From NCBI GenBank assembly GCA_000934455.1, contig KN890861.1, forward strand, positions 29,343 to 59,103: 29,761 bases of DNA, written 5' to 3'. Shown in pieces: positions 23,101 through 29,761 of the stretch. Within the stretch, counting starts at the first letter, position 1. Every line of letters starts with the position of its first letter. The stretch is from Apostichopus parvimensis (taxonomy: Eukaryota > Echinodermata > Holothuroidea > Aspidochirotida > Stichopodidae). The position numbers and the translations under genes are program-made. The notes beneath the pieces were generated by a model. That model did not search any database and was not told where the DNA came from. It worked only from the letters and a program-made list of their open reading frames with translations.

Positions 23101-26100
23101 TATTTATTTATTTTATTTATTTTTCAAATTTCTATAGCGCCTTATCCAATCAGAAATTGCTCTAAGGTGCTTTACAGTAAAATACACACAAACATGATAT
23201 ACAAATATATAAATCGATAATGTAAGGTATAAAAAGGGTAGAAAATTTACTATACACAATTCCTACACGAGCTCCAAAGTGTATCAGAGTTATAGTGCAC
23301 AGAGTCTTAGACTCCTGTAAATTACATGTATCTCTTCTCTTAAAAAACAACACCAAACAAAACAAAAAAACACACACACGATATTACGAAGTTCTTAATT
23401 AGTCAATAAATTTCAATGCAATTAGATACAATATACACACACACACACCAACACAACATAAAAATAATATTTTGTTTTCAAAGTAGACAAACAGTTAAGA
23501 TGGATGTTTTCATGCAAGAAACAAAACAACTGTAAGCTACTTGAATCGTTTACTGATACTAAAATGATGGCAAATTTCTACATTTTTTACTGAATTTTGG
23601 GTCACTTCAATTGCAAAATGTTTTACAAAAACCAAAACAAAAGAACCATGACACCCATTGGTATTAATATTAATATGTTTGCATTAGATATAACTGCATT
23701 TGGTATTGGGTATCATCCTCACCTCCCCTCCCCCCTCCCTCTGTTCCCTCCCCTCCCCTTACAATATTAACAAAACAACCTGTTTAAAACACCTGGGGGT
23801 CCAACGGTAGCATTAAACTGTATTTTTTTTATTGAAGAAAAAAGAAGAGGTGAAACAAAAAATATGAGGAAGAAATTCAAGAGCTAACGGCTTACCTGTA
23901 GACTCTTGGCCAAAGCAGGTTCGATTTCAGCGAGGTCTTGACAGCTGACTGTTTCGTTGTGTAAGTTCTTGTAGAGCACCCTCGGAAACTGGACGTCCAG
24001 GATGACTCCGTTGTAGATGGCGAGGCCGAGAAGAGTCCCGACCAACTCAAATTCCTTGTCTAACTCAAGGGATGCCCCTGTGATTAAAAAAAAAACAACG
24101 AAATAGGTTAAAATAGATGCGAAAGAGAGAGAGAAAAAGCAAAAAATATTCAAAACTTGAACCAAGAACAGATTCCTGTCCAATCAGTCATAGTAGTAAA
24201 TTAGGAGAAAAAAAATTAAAAATTGGTATGAAGCCAATTTTTCGATGTTATTATAAATATTGGATTTTGAAAAGTGTTGACCTCATGTGACATTTGACCT
24301 TCATTTTAACTAGTAGGGATCAGCTACCCGGTTTACCAGGGATCTAGGCAAACTGTCCGATATTGCACATGAGCTGTAAAAGTTTATACAAACCAGGTGG
24401 TTCTACGGGAGTTAACATATTTAATTTGTGACTTTTTAATGTATGTTGCTTTGTGGTGACCCTTGGCCTTCACCAAAACAACAAGGTTTCTTGTATCTAA
24501 ACCTATGCGGGATCTACACAAAAAGTATTACATTCATCGACTAAGCATTACTTCTTGCAATAATTATGCATCGGAGAACTCAGTTCAATTAAAACTACAA
24601 CCGTTTCAAAATGTTCAATGGATTGATACAGAATGCAGGCTGGTTTGTATGTCAGGGACCTATGCAACACTGATATCATAATGCCACTCCTCCTTAATCA
24701 TATTTTGATGATTCCAAGATATAGGAGAGACCCCTTACCATTGAGAAATCCCAAAAATTAGTGGCATTAAGCTACCGAATTTCTTGCTGTGTTCATGACA
24801 CATAAAAAACAGGCATACTGCACACTTTAGGATCACACACATTTACACAGAGGCAGATGTCACATTTCAGACACGACAAATTGTTTTCAAAACTTTGTGT
24901 TCATTTAGCCTTCTCCTACTGAGGCTCTCTAGTGGATAAGCAGCTTGCTAACAGTGTTATTTTATTTTCTCTTAAAGCTAGCCGAGTTCCACCCATGACA
25001 TACATGTGTGCACTCCTTTATTGACTAGTGTCTGATGATGTTTTAAGCAAGTCAACATTTGTAACAAAAAAGGAGGCACATTGACAAAGAATCACCCTAC
25101 ACAATAGCCAACGGACAAATCCGTCAAAACATCTGCGGGAGCCAAGGTTAGAGGCAAGCTGCAATGTCTGTTCCTGTTTCAACACTTTCCGGTACAAAAC
25201 AAAGCATAATGTAGCCTTGATTTGATCATTTGCTTTCCGTTTTTTTATCTGACAGAGAATTACAATTGCCTTTAGCGAGTCGAAAGGATGAGGATGTTCC
25301 TAGCTTTTGTAAACTACCCGTTCAGTGACAGACATCAAAGATTTTATCATGCAGATCTTTAACAAAGTCAGATTTGCTTCATGTTAATGTAGAGAGAGGA
25401 ATATATCTGCATCATGAAATCTCTGATGTCAGTCAATGAATGCAAATAAATGCAAATAAATGAATCCATATCTAAATTTATGTATCTATGTAGTTAGTGT
25501 AATATATTTTATGTGTAATCTTTTATGCACAAGTCGGCACTCTGACTGTGAGTTTACTTCCATTCGCTGTTTCAGGCTCGTAATCTTATGTGTCATTATC
25601 CTGCCAACTATCACATTCTGCTAAACCTGGCCGTCAATTCTGCTAAACCTGTATAAACTGATTTAGGTTGTGATTTTGTAATGTTTCTTATACGTGCCTG
25701 ATGCATTTTCAGAGCAAATATGAACGTTTCATCTCGACATTCCGCACATCTTAATAGCAGACTGAGGCACCGTATCTGGCCAAGCCTACTTTGGAAATTT
25801 GTGCTGAATTCGTTAACGTTAATGTCAAGTGTTGTGGCTAACTTGGCTGACTACCAGAAAAGTCTGCTTCCATGGAAAGCAAGTTTGGACAATAACCGTT
25901 GCGGATAACATCGCTAACGGAACTAGAATATCGCTAACAGAACTAAAGGTGAATTTGATAAGAGCTGAAACGAACATTCATAGGTGACACACTTAATGTC
26001 CAGAGTTGTGGCTAGCTACCGCATAAATTGTGTCCGCTTCCATGAAAAGCATATTTTTGACATATAATTTGTGCTGAACATTGCTAAAGTAACTTGAATA

Positions 26101-28154
26101 AACTTGGTTAGAGGTGAAACATGAACATATAATGTAACCCAGCCAATTTGCTAGTATCAACATTAACTTTACCAATTTAAGGGTTTTCCAAAGGAATGGA
26201 GTCTTTAAAAAAGGGATCAATGATCATGTGTGGCTGGCATGCCCCCAGCTGGCTTGGAGAGATGACCCTACTGTAAGGGATGAGAGAAAGAGGAGGGGAG
26301 GGCGGGGGGGGTGGGGTGTAAACTTACCATTGAACCAAACTAGTCTCGTTTCCTCAGAATAGGTGAACATGCCTCTGTTTGGGTCAAAGATAGAATCCAC
26401 AATGAGGTGAAAAAACTCTTTCTGAAGTCCGCCCATGTCCAAGCCCTGTAGGTGAAAGAATCAATAACTGTTGTAGGCAAAAACAGAGCAAGTTGTTATT
26501 CATAGACAGACAAACATATCAAGGTTAAACATAAATTAGCCAGGGGAATCTATGAAATTAAAATAGATTTAAAAGTTTCCAAAAATGCTACACTCCAACA
26601 TTAAAGGTTTCACTTAATATCTCCAGAACCATGCAAGAAAAAGACATGTTGTATCCTGCAATGATTTTATCATTTGAAAACATAGTCCATGGTCGGTCCA
26701 AAGAATAAAAAGAGATAAAAAAAATGGAGTGTGAAAAGGGAGAAAAAGAAGTAAGGAGGTGACAAATTAGTGCTCGACAATTTCAGCTGCAATCTTTTAA
26801 CACTAGCATATGCACTGTCAACTTCAATTGTGTAAGGATGGGCACACAAACTCATATAAAAATGCAGTTTAAAGTTAATTTGTGTAAAAAGAAGGGCAAG
26901 AAACCAAATTCAAACGGAATGTCATGGAGTGGGTTATAGCCTACCCCCCCCTAAAGAAGTAACACGGCTCCGATTACATTTCAAAAAAGTAGTTTCCTCT
27001 GGCATCTACCCCCACTAACTCATTCCCATTAATTCCAAGTGTTCCGTTTGAGGAATGGCAGTAGATTTGCTCATTAAACTCATGCTCATTAGTGACCGTC
27101 ATTTGACTTCCGGGTCTAATTTGGGGACGTGATACTTAAAAAAAGTTTGAAAGATAGTCTAAGACCCTGTTCAATCACAAGATCCGCAGTACCTGTTCGC
27201 CCCCGCCGACAAACTTGATCTTGAGCGGTTTCTTCAGGTCTTTCTGCTTGGTCTGAATCTGAGCCAGAGCGTCCTGTATCAGCGTCTCTCGTTTGATTTC
27301 CAAGACCAGATAAGGACACACCGCGGCTTTCAGGTTTTCTTGCAGTGTAGCTGGTAGGTTATCCTTCAAGTGTTTCATGGCTTGATCTACAGTCTGAATA
27401 GAGTCAAAATATGAAGTGGAACAAAAAAACAGAATGTGAGGGGTGAAAATTGTATTTTTATGTCTTACTCTCACGATAAAAAAAAACTTAGACAGTGTCC
27501 TTAATCTGTGGTAAATATCCTGCACAAAAAATTGAGAACACCACATTCTGGTAACACGTGTTATGGTAAATACATAATTTTCTCGAAACATGAAACCACC
27601 GAAACACTGAGAGGCCCTCAACATGTCGGCCTTCCTTTAAATGTACCGTATCAGTTGAAAAGACTTGCCGTCAAAATGGAGGCAGGAAGGAAGGGGGGTG
27701 GTGGGGGGGAAGGGGAAGGGGAAGGAGAGGCAACAACAACATGTGGTGTTGCCGGTTTTCCTAAAAGTAAATGTGGCGACCTTTATTTGAAAAGGCATAA
27801 TGAACGGTTTACCGGACAATATTTAGTCATCTCCAGGTATTAGCAATATCAACAGTTAGGATCAAGCTTAGTGAGATGGGGTTATTACTTTAGAGATGTG
27901 GGATATTTTTTTTTATATTTTTTCCTTATATATTCGTTTTACTCTTGCTGTCTCACTGTATGCATCCTGAATATCTCTTTATATAAGGGATTAAAAAATT
28001 TGCTAGTTTAACTAATTATGATATATGATATCTGAAAAGGGAAAACAGAACAGTACGATTCAGCTAACCAACTTACAGCTTGTTGAATAATAGCTGCTTG
28101 GTACTCTTTTCTCATCTGCATCACTGCGTCCAAGTGTAAGACTCGAACTTTGGT
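7918..28154 (-). CDS. HECT-domain E3 ubiquitin ligase, C-terminal 403 residues (8 exons, 5' partial)
   Basis: The product accepts ubiquitin from an E2 on a catalytic cysteine and passes it to a substrate lysine. Coding segments on the minus strand join in frame: 28154-28077, 27393-27193, 26445-26328, 24077-23896, 17228-17028, 12554-12406, 8898-8802 and 8103-7918 (1212 nt, 403 residues plus TGA). All seven introns are GT-AG; intron phases are 0,0,1,0,0,2,0. Landmarks seen are LKKPLKIKF (about 79-87), [12 protein letters not shown] (94-105), [46 protein letters not shown] and MTCFN, with the active-site Cys at 371. The cysteine lies 32 residues from the C-terminus, as in UBE3A. The family is certain from these motifs. 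The subfamily (UBE3A, HERC3/4 or HECTD2-like) is not settled, because the N-terminal region is outside the window. Substrates are unknown. Confidence 0.95.
8104..8801 (-). other. HECT gene intron G-H
   Basis: A 698-bp intron that begins GTAGGT and ends ACTCAG. It contains a long A-run (about 8203-8223) and a G-rich patch (about 8388-8440). The overlapping open frames here are low complexity and are not gene-like. Confidence 0.85.
8802..8898 (-). CDS. HECT ligase exon G (start of C-lobe)
   Basis: The exon is 97 nt. With two bases from exon F it encodes residues 310-342, [13 protein letters not shown] through FITGSAR. The acceptor is TTCGCAG and the donor is GTAGGT at 8801-8796. It matches the conserved HPTIKxFW and LLxFxTGSDR blocks at the start of the HECT C-lobe. 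The usual Asp of GSDR is Ala here (GSAR). Confidence 0.93.
9089..9096. repeat. hAT target-site duplication, left copy
   Basis: TTCCAGAC sits directly before the left inverted repeat and is identical to 11725-11732. Confidence 0.9.
9098..9685 (+). pseudogene. hAT transposase C-terminal fragment
   Basis: An open frame of 195 codons ends at a TAG (9683-9685). Its first 30 or so codons run through the transposon's own G-rich terminus, so the ATG at 9098 is probably not a true start. From about residue 43 (AYTSQDSH) the protein looks genuine. Residues 122-165 carry the hAT dimerisation signature, with [19 protein letters not shown] followed by [16 protein letters not shown]. The N-terminal zinc finger and the RNase H-like catalytic core of a full hAT transposase (usually 600 residues or more) are missing. 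The coding part joins the terminus abruptly near 9190-9220, which marks a large internal deletion. It might still dimerise but cannot cut DNA alone. Confidence 0.85.
9914..10903. other. non-coding interior of the hAT element
   Basis: The interior holds a G-rich block starting CAGGGACGTCGCTAGG (9914), which looks like another transposon end, though I could not find a matching opposite end. It also holds a perfect 35-nt palindrome at 9992-10026, and a second transposon-end-like string near 10237 (CATAGGCGTAGGAGCCC). Several older insertions may be layered here. Confidence 0.4.
9992..10026. repeat. perfect 35-nt palindrome
   Basis: Two 17-nt arms, GAGTGCGACAGTCGGAA and its exact reverse complement, surround a single central T at 10009. 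There is no mismatch. The centre reads GGAATTTCC, which fits an NF-kappaB-type half-site pair, though that is likely incidental. Confidence 0.9.
10904..11211. mobile_element. 308-bp hAT MITE nested in the larger hAT element
   Basis: The left end is CAGGGGTGGGCAACC and the right end is the reverse complement of CAGGGGTGGGCACCC. CTATAGGC flanks both sides exactly (10896-10903 and 11212-11219), an 8-bp duplication. CAGGGGTGG termini with adjacent GGCCCGC are typical of short hAT elements. It has no coding capacity. Its position inside the 2.6-kb element shows that it inserted later. Confidence 0.9.
11725..11732. repeat. hAT target-site duplication, right copy
   Basis: TTCCAGAC sits directly after the right inverted repeat and is identical to 9089-9096. 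The perfect match suggests a fairly recent insertion. Confidence 0.9.
12406..12554 (-). CDS. HECT ligase exon F (N-lobe end and hinge)
   Basis: The exon is 149 nt and encodes residues 261-309 plus two bases of codon 310. The acceptor is TTCATAG and the donor is GTGAGG, whose first base is at 12405. It reads [18 protein letters not shown] and [12 protein letters not shown], then TYEDGYH. This matches the GF-VCGG-L-LF and LVCG-LDF blocks and the Y-GGY hinge approach of HECT ligases. No long open frame marks this exon. I found it by aligning the reverse strand to the expected HECT order, and the junction phases agree. Confidence 0.93.
13931..14438. repeat. 113-bp tandem array, about 4.3 units
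   Basis: Units start at about 13951, 14064, 14176, 14289 and 14405 (spacings 113, 112, 113, 116); the last is partial. Each full unit keeps, in order, GTGATGTAAA, TAAACCAAACTAT, ATAGGATATCTCATACTAGG, a CACGTG-like site, a CCACCGGTGG palindrome or variant, GGCGCTTTAAACTCTTTG and TAAAACTTTGTAAAG. Units 1 and 2 are the most alike. It lies inside the HECT intron. Confidence 0.92.
16523..16996. repeat. 68-bp tandem array, about 7 units
   Basis: The landmark AGCAGACATTTTCGACGTGT recurs at about 16578, 16646, 16714, 16782, 16850 (as AACAGAC), 16917 and 16986, with spacings 68, 68, 68, 68, 67 and 69. Units also share TAGYGCCACC, CGTCCTAGTACCTAGTTTG and AAGCTAGC. The array ends about 30 bases short of the exon E donor. 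Confidence 0.92.
17028..17228 (-). CDS. HECT ligase exon E (mid N-lobe)
   Basis: The exon is 201 nt and encodes residues 194-260, [13 protein letters not shown] through AIQRQFQ, phase 0 at both ends. The acceptor is GTTGCAG and the donor is GTAAGT at 17022-17027. Family blocks seen are [30 protein letters not shown] and [10 protein letters not shown]. The last unit of a 68-bp tandem array ends about 30 bases past the donor in the downstream intron. Confidence 0.95.
18095..18116. repeat. perfect 22-nt palindrome
   Basis: AGTGCTTTTG is followed directly by CA and its exact reverse complement. A short hairpin could form in the intron RNA. No function is evident. Confidence 0.7.
21632..21935 (+). 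repeat. 300-bp polypyrimidine (CT-rich) tract
   Basis: The plus strand is almost only C and T, with a 15-bp subrepeat of the form CCCCCTTCCTCTTCT repeated about three to four times at 21834-21885. The HECT transcript strand is therefore a long purine run. Mirror-like pyrimidine tracts can form triplex DNA. The Pro/Ser/Leu-rich open frames across it are artefacts of this composition. Confidence 0.85.
22935..22945 (-). promoter_or_regulatory. SINE Pol III B box
   Basis: GGTTCGAGCCC on the minus strand fits the B-box consensus GGTTCRANNCC in ten of eleven positions. The spacing to the A box, about 34 nt between them, is normal for a tRNA-like promoter. Confidence 0.75.
22979..22989 (-). promoter_or_regulatory. 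SINE Pol III A box
   Basis: TGGTCAAGTGG on the minus strand fits the tRNA A-box pattern TRGYNNARNNGG apart from one position. Confidence 0.65.
23094..23178 (-). mobile_element. truncated SINE 3' end with (AAAT)n tail
   Basis: On the minus strand it reads ACTGTAAAGCACC, then GGATAAGGCGCTATAGAAAT, then (AAAT)n to 23094. The GCGCTATA-GAAAT ending matches the tail style of the SINE 100 bp away, but the rest differs. It is probably a 5'-truncated copy of a related family. Confidence 0.6.
23896..24077 (-). CDS. HECT ligase exon D (N-lobe helices)
   Basis: The exon is 182 nt. With the base carried over from exon C it encodes residues 133-193. The acceptor is ATCACAG and the donor is GTAAGC at 23895-23890. 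The protein reads [19 protein letters not shown] and FPRVLYKNL, followed by [15 protein letters not shown]. This matches the HECT segment [16 protein letters not shown], which helps form the N-lobe near the E2-binding region. It ends in phase 0. Confidence 0.95.
24078..26327 (-). other. HECT gene intron C-D
   Basis: A 2250-bp intron that begins GTAAGT and ends ATCACAG. Apart from a degenerate two-copy repeat at about 25800-26140 and a G-rich patch (26292-26317), I recognise nothing in it. TTGACCTCATGTGACATTTG near 24278 resembles dispersed TGACCT-type repeats. Confidence 0.85.
25800..26140. repeat. degenerate 174-bp duplication
   Basis: AATGTCAAGTGTTGTGGCTA at 25821 is echoed by AATGTCCAGAGTTGTGGCTA at 25995. 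Further shared blocks follow in order: GCTTCCATGGAAAGCA and GCTTCCATGAAAAGCA, then GGTGAA-TT and AGGTGAAACATGAACAT. The two copies are well diverged. Confidence 0.65.
26328..26445 (-). CDS. HECT ligase exon C (D-GG-KE-F motif)
   Basis: The exon is 118 nt and encodes residues 94-132 plus the first base of codon 133 (phase 1 at the 3' end). The acceptor is CTACAG and the donor is GTAAGT at 26322-26327. It encodes [20 protein letters not shown] followed by DPNRGMFTY and RLVWFN, the diagnostic early HECT N-lobe block. A G-rich run (plus strand about 26292-26317) lies just inside the downstream intron. Confidence 0.95.
26446..27192 (-). other. HECT gene intron B-C
   Basis: A 747-bp intron that begins GTACTG and ends CTACAG. 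I see no repeat or gene in it beyond short A-runs and a C-run at 26944-26951. Confidence 0.85.
27193..27393 (-). CDS. HECT ligase exon B (start of HECT N-lobe)
   Basis: The exon is 201 nt and encodes 67 residues (27-93), from [10 protein letters not shown] to FVGGGEQ, phase 0 at both ends. The acceptor is ATTCAG and the donor is GTACTG, a weaker site than the others. It carries the family blocks [17 protein letters not shown] and [10 protein letters not shown]. Where relatives have a short loop such as FVGE or FEGEQ before the G-D-GG motif, this copy reads FVGGGEQ. That is about two residues longer, and they could be real or could reflect donor choice. Confidence 0.92.
27394..28076 (-). other. 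HECT gene intron A-B
   Basis: A 683-bp intron that begins GTAAGT and ends ATTCAG. It has a purine-rich patch of GGGGAAGG units at about 27683-27730. Nothing else is recognised. Confidence 0.85.
28077..28154 (-). CDS. HECT ligase exon A (pre-HECT linker)
   Basis: The exon is 78 nt and encodes 26 residues, [11 protein letters not shown] through IIQQA, in phase 0 at both ends. The acceptor is TTTCAG (28155-28160 on the plus strand) and the donor is GTAAGT (28071-28076). The DAVMQMR stretch resembles the helix that precedes the HECT N-lobe in HERC4-type ligases, where a DAVLQMQ-like motif occurs. It is the most 5' exon I can support. It does not start with Met, so more exons must lie upstream. 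Confidence 0.85.
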
Positions 28155-29761
28155 CTGAAAGATAACCAAGGATTTCTGGTAAAACACACAAATGGCGACG
28201 AATGTTTGATGAAGAAAGTACAATGTTTGCAAGTCTGGAGGTAAACGGTTCTGCCTCGATTTTAAACACCCCCGTGAACCCCCTCCCCCCCCCCGGTCCT
28301 TCCCAGTTCTTTTAGCCTTTGTTTGTTGTTATATAGGCTTACAATCATGAGATACCACTATAAACTTAGTTCTGTTTAATGAAAGCACAATTGGCTGTTT
28401 TGTTGGATTCCAATAAGGTTCCCATTTGGGACTTGGAATAAAAAACATATTATACCCTCGGTGTTTTCAAATCTATTTTTAAGGTAGTCTTTTACATCAT
28501 GATATATTCTTGGCACACTTTGAAGTGGCCATGAATTAAAAAAGAAAGAAAAAGATAAAAAGAAGGGAAACAGACCAAAAAAGAACACACACACACGCAA
28601 ACACACAAACAAATGAAATATCTGTTTTAACTTTCAATTAGGTATTTCTTAATTAAAATAAAATTCAGGAAAGTCAAGTTACATTTTAATAGTAGTAAGA
28701 AAATTTGCAAGCCTCCATTTAAATTTAAATAATGTTAGACATTTTTACATCAGATACCAGCTGTCCCACAAAATATTTGAGATATATTTATCTGATTTAA
28801 AGAAGTGGTATTTTTACCTTTTCAGACTGCAAGTTAAAATCATAAACAGTGTTTAGATTGATACATGTACTACAGAACTTATGGTAGGGTTGTTTTTGTA
28901 ATTTTAATGGCTTGCATACCTGACATTCTTTTAGACTCGTTAAAACACATTGTTATACTTCATAATTGATTGTCTTTTGGAATTATATTATGTTCGCCAA
29001 CACACCTGTGAAATTTGGCTTTATGATTCCTAAAAACACCTGGAAACACTGCCCTACTTTATCAGTTCAATGATCCCTTTGAATATCCATATCCAAGGCC
29101 AAGCAACTGGTAGAACTCAATTAATCGAATATCCAATAAACGTAGAAGTTAGAACGATGAATGGGTAAACACAATGGCGGAGCTATGAGAGGTGTCTGTG
29201 GCAAATCTTCAAGCAGCAGACTACTTTGAAGCCCTAAAATGATTTGATTTCACAATTTATTAAACTGCAGCATTTAAGGTTGGAAATACCTAGAACTTTG
29301 CATGGTCATAACTATATTCTACCCCTCCCTCTCCCCCTTCTCTAAGCTCACCCAAGTTTATTTAAAGTGCCATGATCTTTGTGAAAACTGGAGAAGGTTA
29401 CTATCTAAACCAAAAGGTGTTTATTGATTAGTTTAGTTAATTTAAATCAAGTCCAGTTTAGTCTCATTTGTTTCGACTAGTTTAGCATTATTTTAGTTCA
29501 GTTAAATTTTCACTTTTCGATGACTGTTCAGAGAATGATGAGGCAGGCATGTTGTACTTCCATCCATTCCTGCCCCGGAAGCACCACTTAGCATCACATG
29601 GACGACATTGCAGCCAATCACCTGACCACTTCCTCAATTATTGAGAGAGATAAAGGAACCCCATTCATCGGTGCAGCTATGACGGACAAAGTTGTTTCGA
29701 TAAGCAGAACCAAACCTCACTAGCTGCTGGATGTTATAACTGATCTTTGCAACCCCCCTTC
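28155..29761 (-). other. partial upstream intron of the HECT gene
   Basis: No firm coding exon is seen here. There is a C-run (28281-28293), an (AC)n patch at about 28585-28605 and a TTTAG-rich patch at 29426-29510. A 52-nt stretch at 28818-28869 could be read as an exon but the case is weak. Confidence 0.6.

Larger units (their letters stand above)
17229..23895 (-). other. HECT gene intron D-E
   Basis: A 6667-bp intron that begins GTAAGC and ends GTTGCAG. It holds a polypyrimidine tract at 21632-21935, a SINE at 22611-22996 and a second SINE tail at 23094-23178. It also has G-runs at about 20392-20474 and 20646-20665 and a 17-C run at 20873-20889. Strings such as TTTGACCTTAGATGACCTCC near 17626 and the stretch 22460-22610 look like old dispersed repeats. 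No gene was recognised inside. Confidence 0.85.

Noticed and set aside
27508..27843. 111-codon plus-strand open frame
   Set aside because: Glycine/glutamate run from a GGGGAAGG repeat; intronic and antisense to the gene.
28376..28612. Minus-strand frame including a YHDVKDYLKNRFENTEG stretch, considered as an upstream HECT exon
   Set aside because: It does not match the region upstream of HECT domains and I could not find a donor that joins exon A in phase.

Overview
This window is animal nuclear DNA with a split-gene layout. It is AT-rich and dense in repeats, with many runs of G or C. It carries a tRNA-derived SINE, hAT DNA transposons and degenerate tandem arrays. These traits fit a marine invertebrate, perhaps an echinoderm or another invertebrate deuterostome. 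That placement is an inference from style and not from a marker gene.

One protein-coding gene is clearly supported. It lies on the minus strand between about 28.15 kb and 7.9 kb and encodes the C-terminal 403 residues of a HECT-type E3 ubiquitin ligase of the UBE3A/HERC3-HERC4/HECTD2-like group. Eight exons join in frame through GT-AG introns and end at the HECT C-terminus, with the active-site cysteine 32 residues before the end. The N-terminal exons lie beyond the right edge of the window. The introns run from 0.7 to 6.7 kb and hold nearly all the repeats.

Layout: 1-153 is the right end of an hAT-like element cut by the window edge. 154-7600 is intergenic with no convincing gene; it holds a TTTAG-rich degenerate array (5.2-5.6 kb) and a 162-bp tandem duplication (6.1-6.4 kb). 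About 7600-8103 is the putative 3' UTR and the last coding exon. 8104-28076 holds the remaining exons and introns. The intron between exons F and G contains a 2628-bp hAT element (9097-11724) with an exact 8-bp target duplication. This element carries only the C-terminal end of a transposase, and a second 308-bp hAT MITE with its own 8-bp duplication is nested inside it. The next intron upstream holds a 113-bp tandem array (13.9-14.4 kb) and a 68-bp tandem array (16.5-17.0 kb). The 6.7-kb intron holds a 300-bp polypyrimidine tract and a tRNA-derived SINE. 28155-29761 is a partial upstream intron.

I found no sign of an undescribed multi-gene system. The items most worth checking are the unusual residues around the HECT catalytic site, the nested hAT elements, a perfect 35-nt palindrome, and a 13-mer shared by the 5' ends of two consecutive introns.
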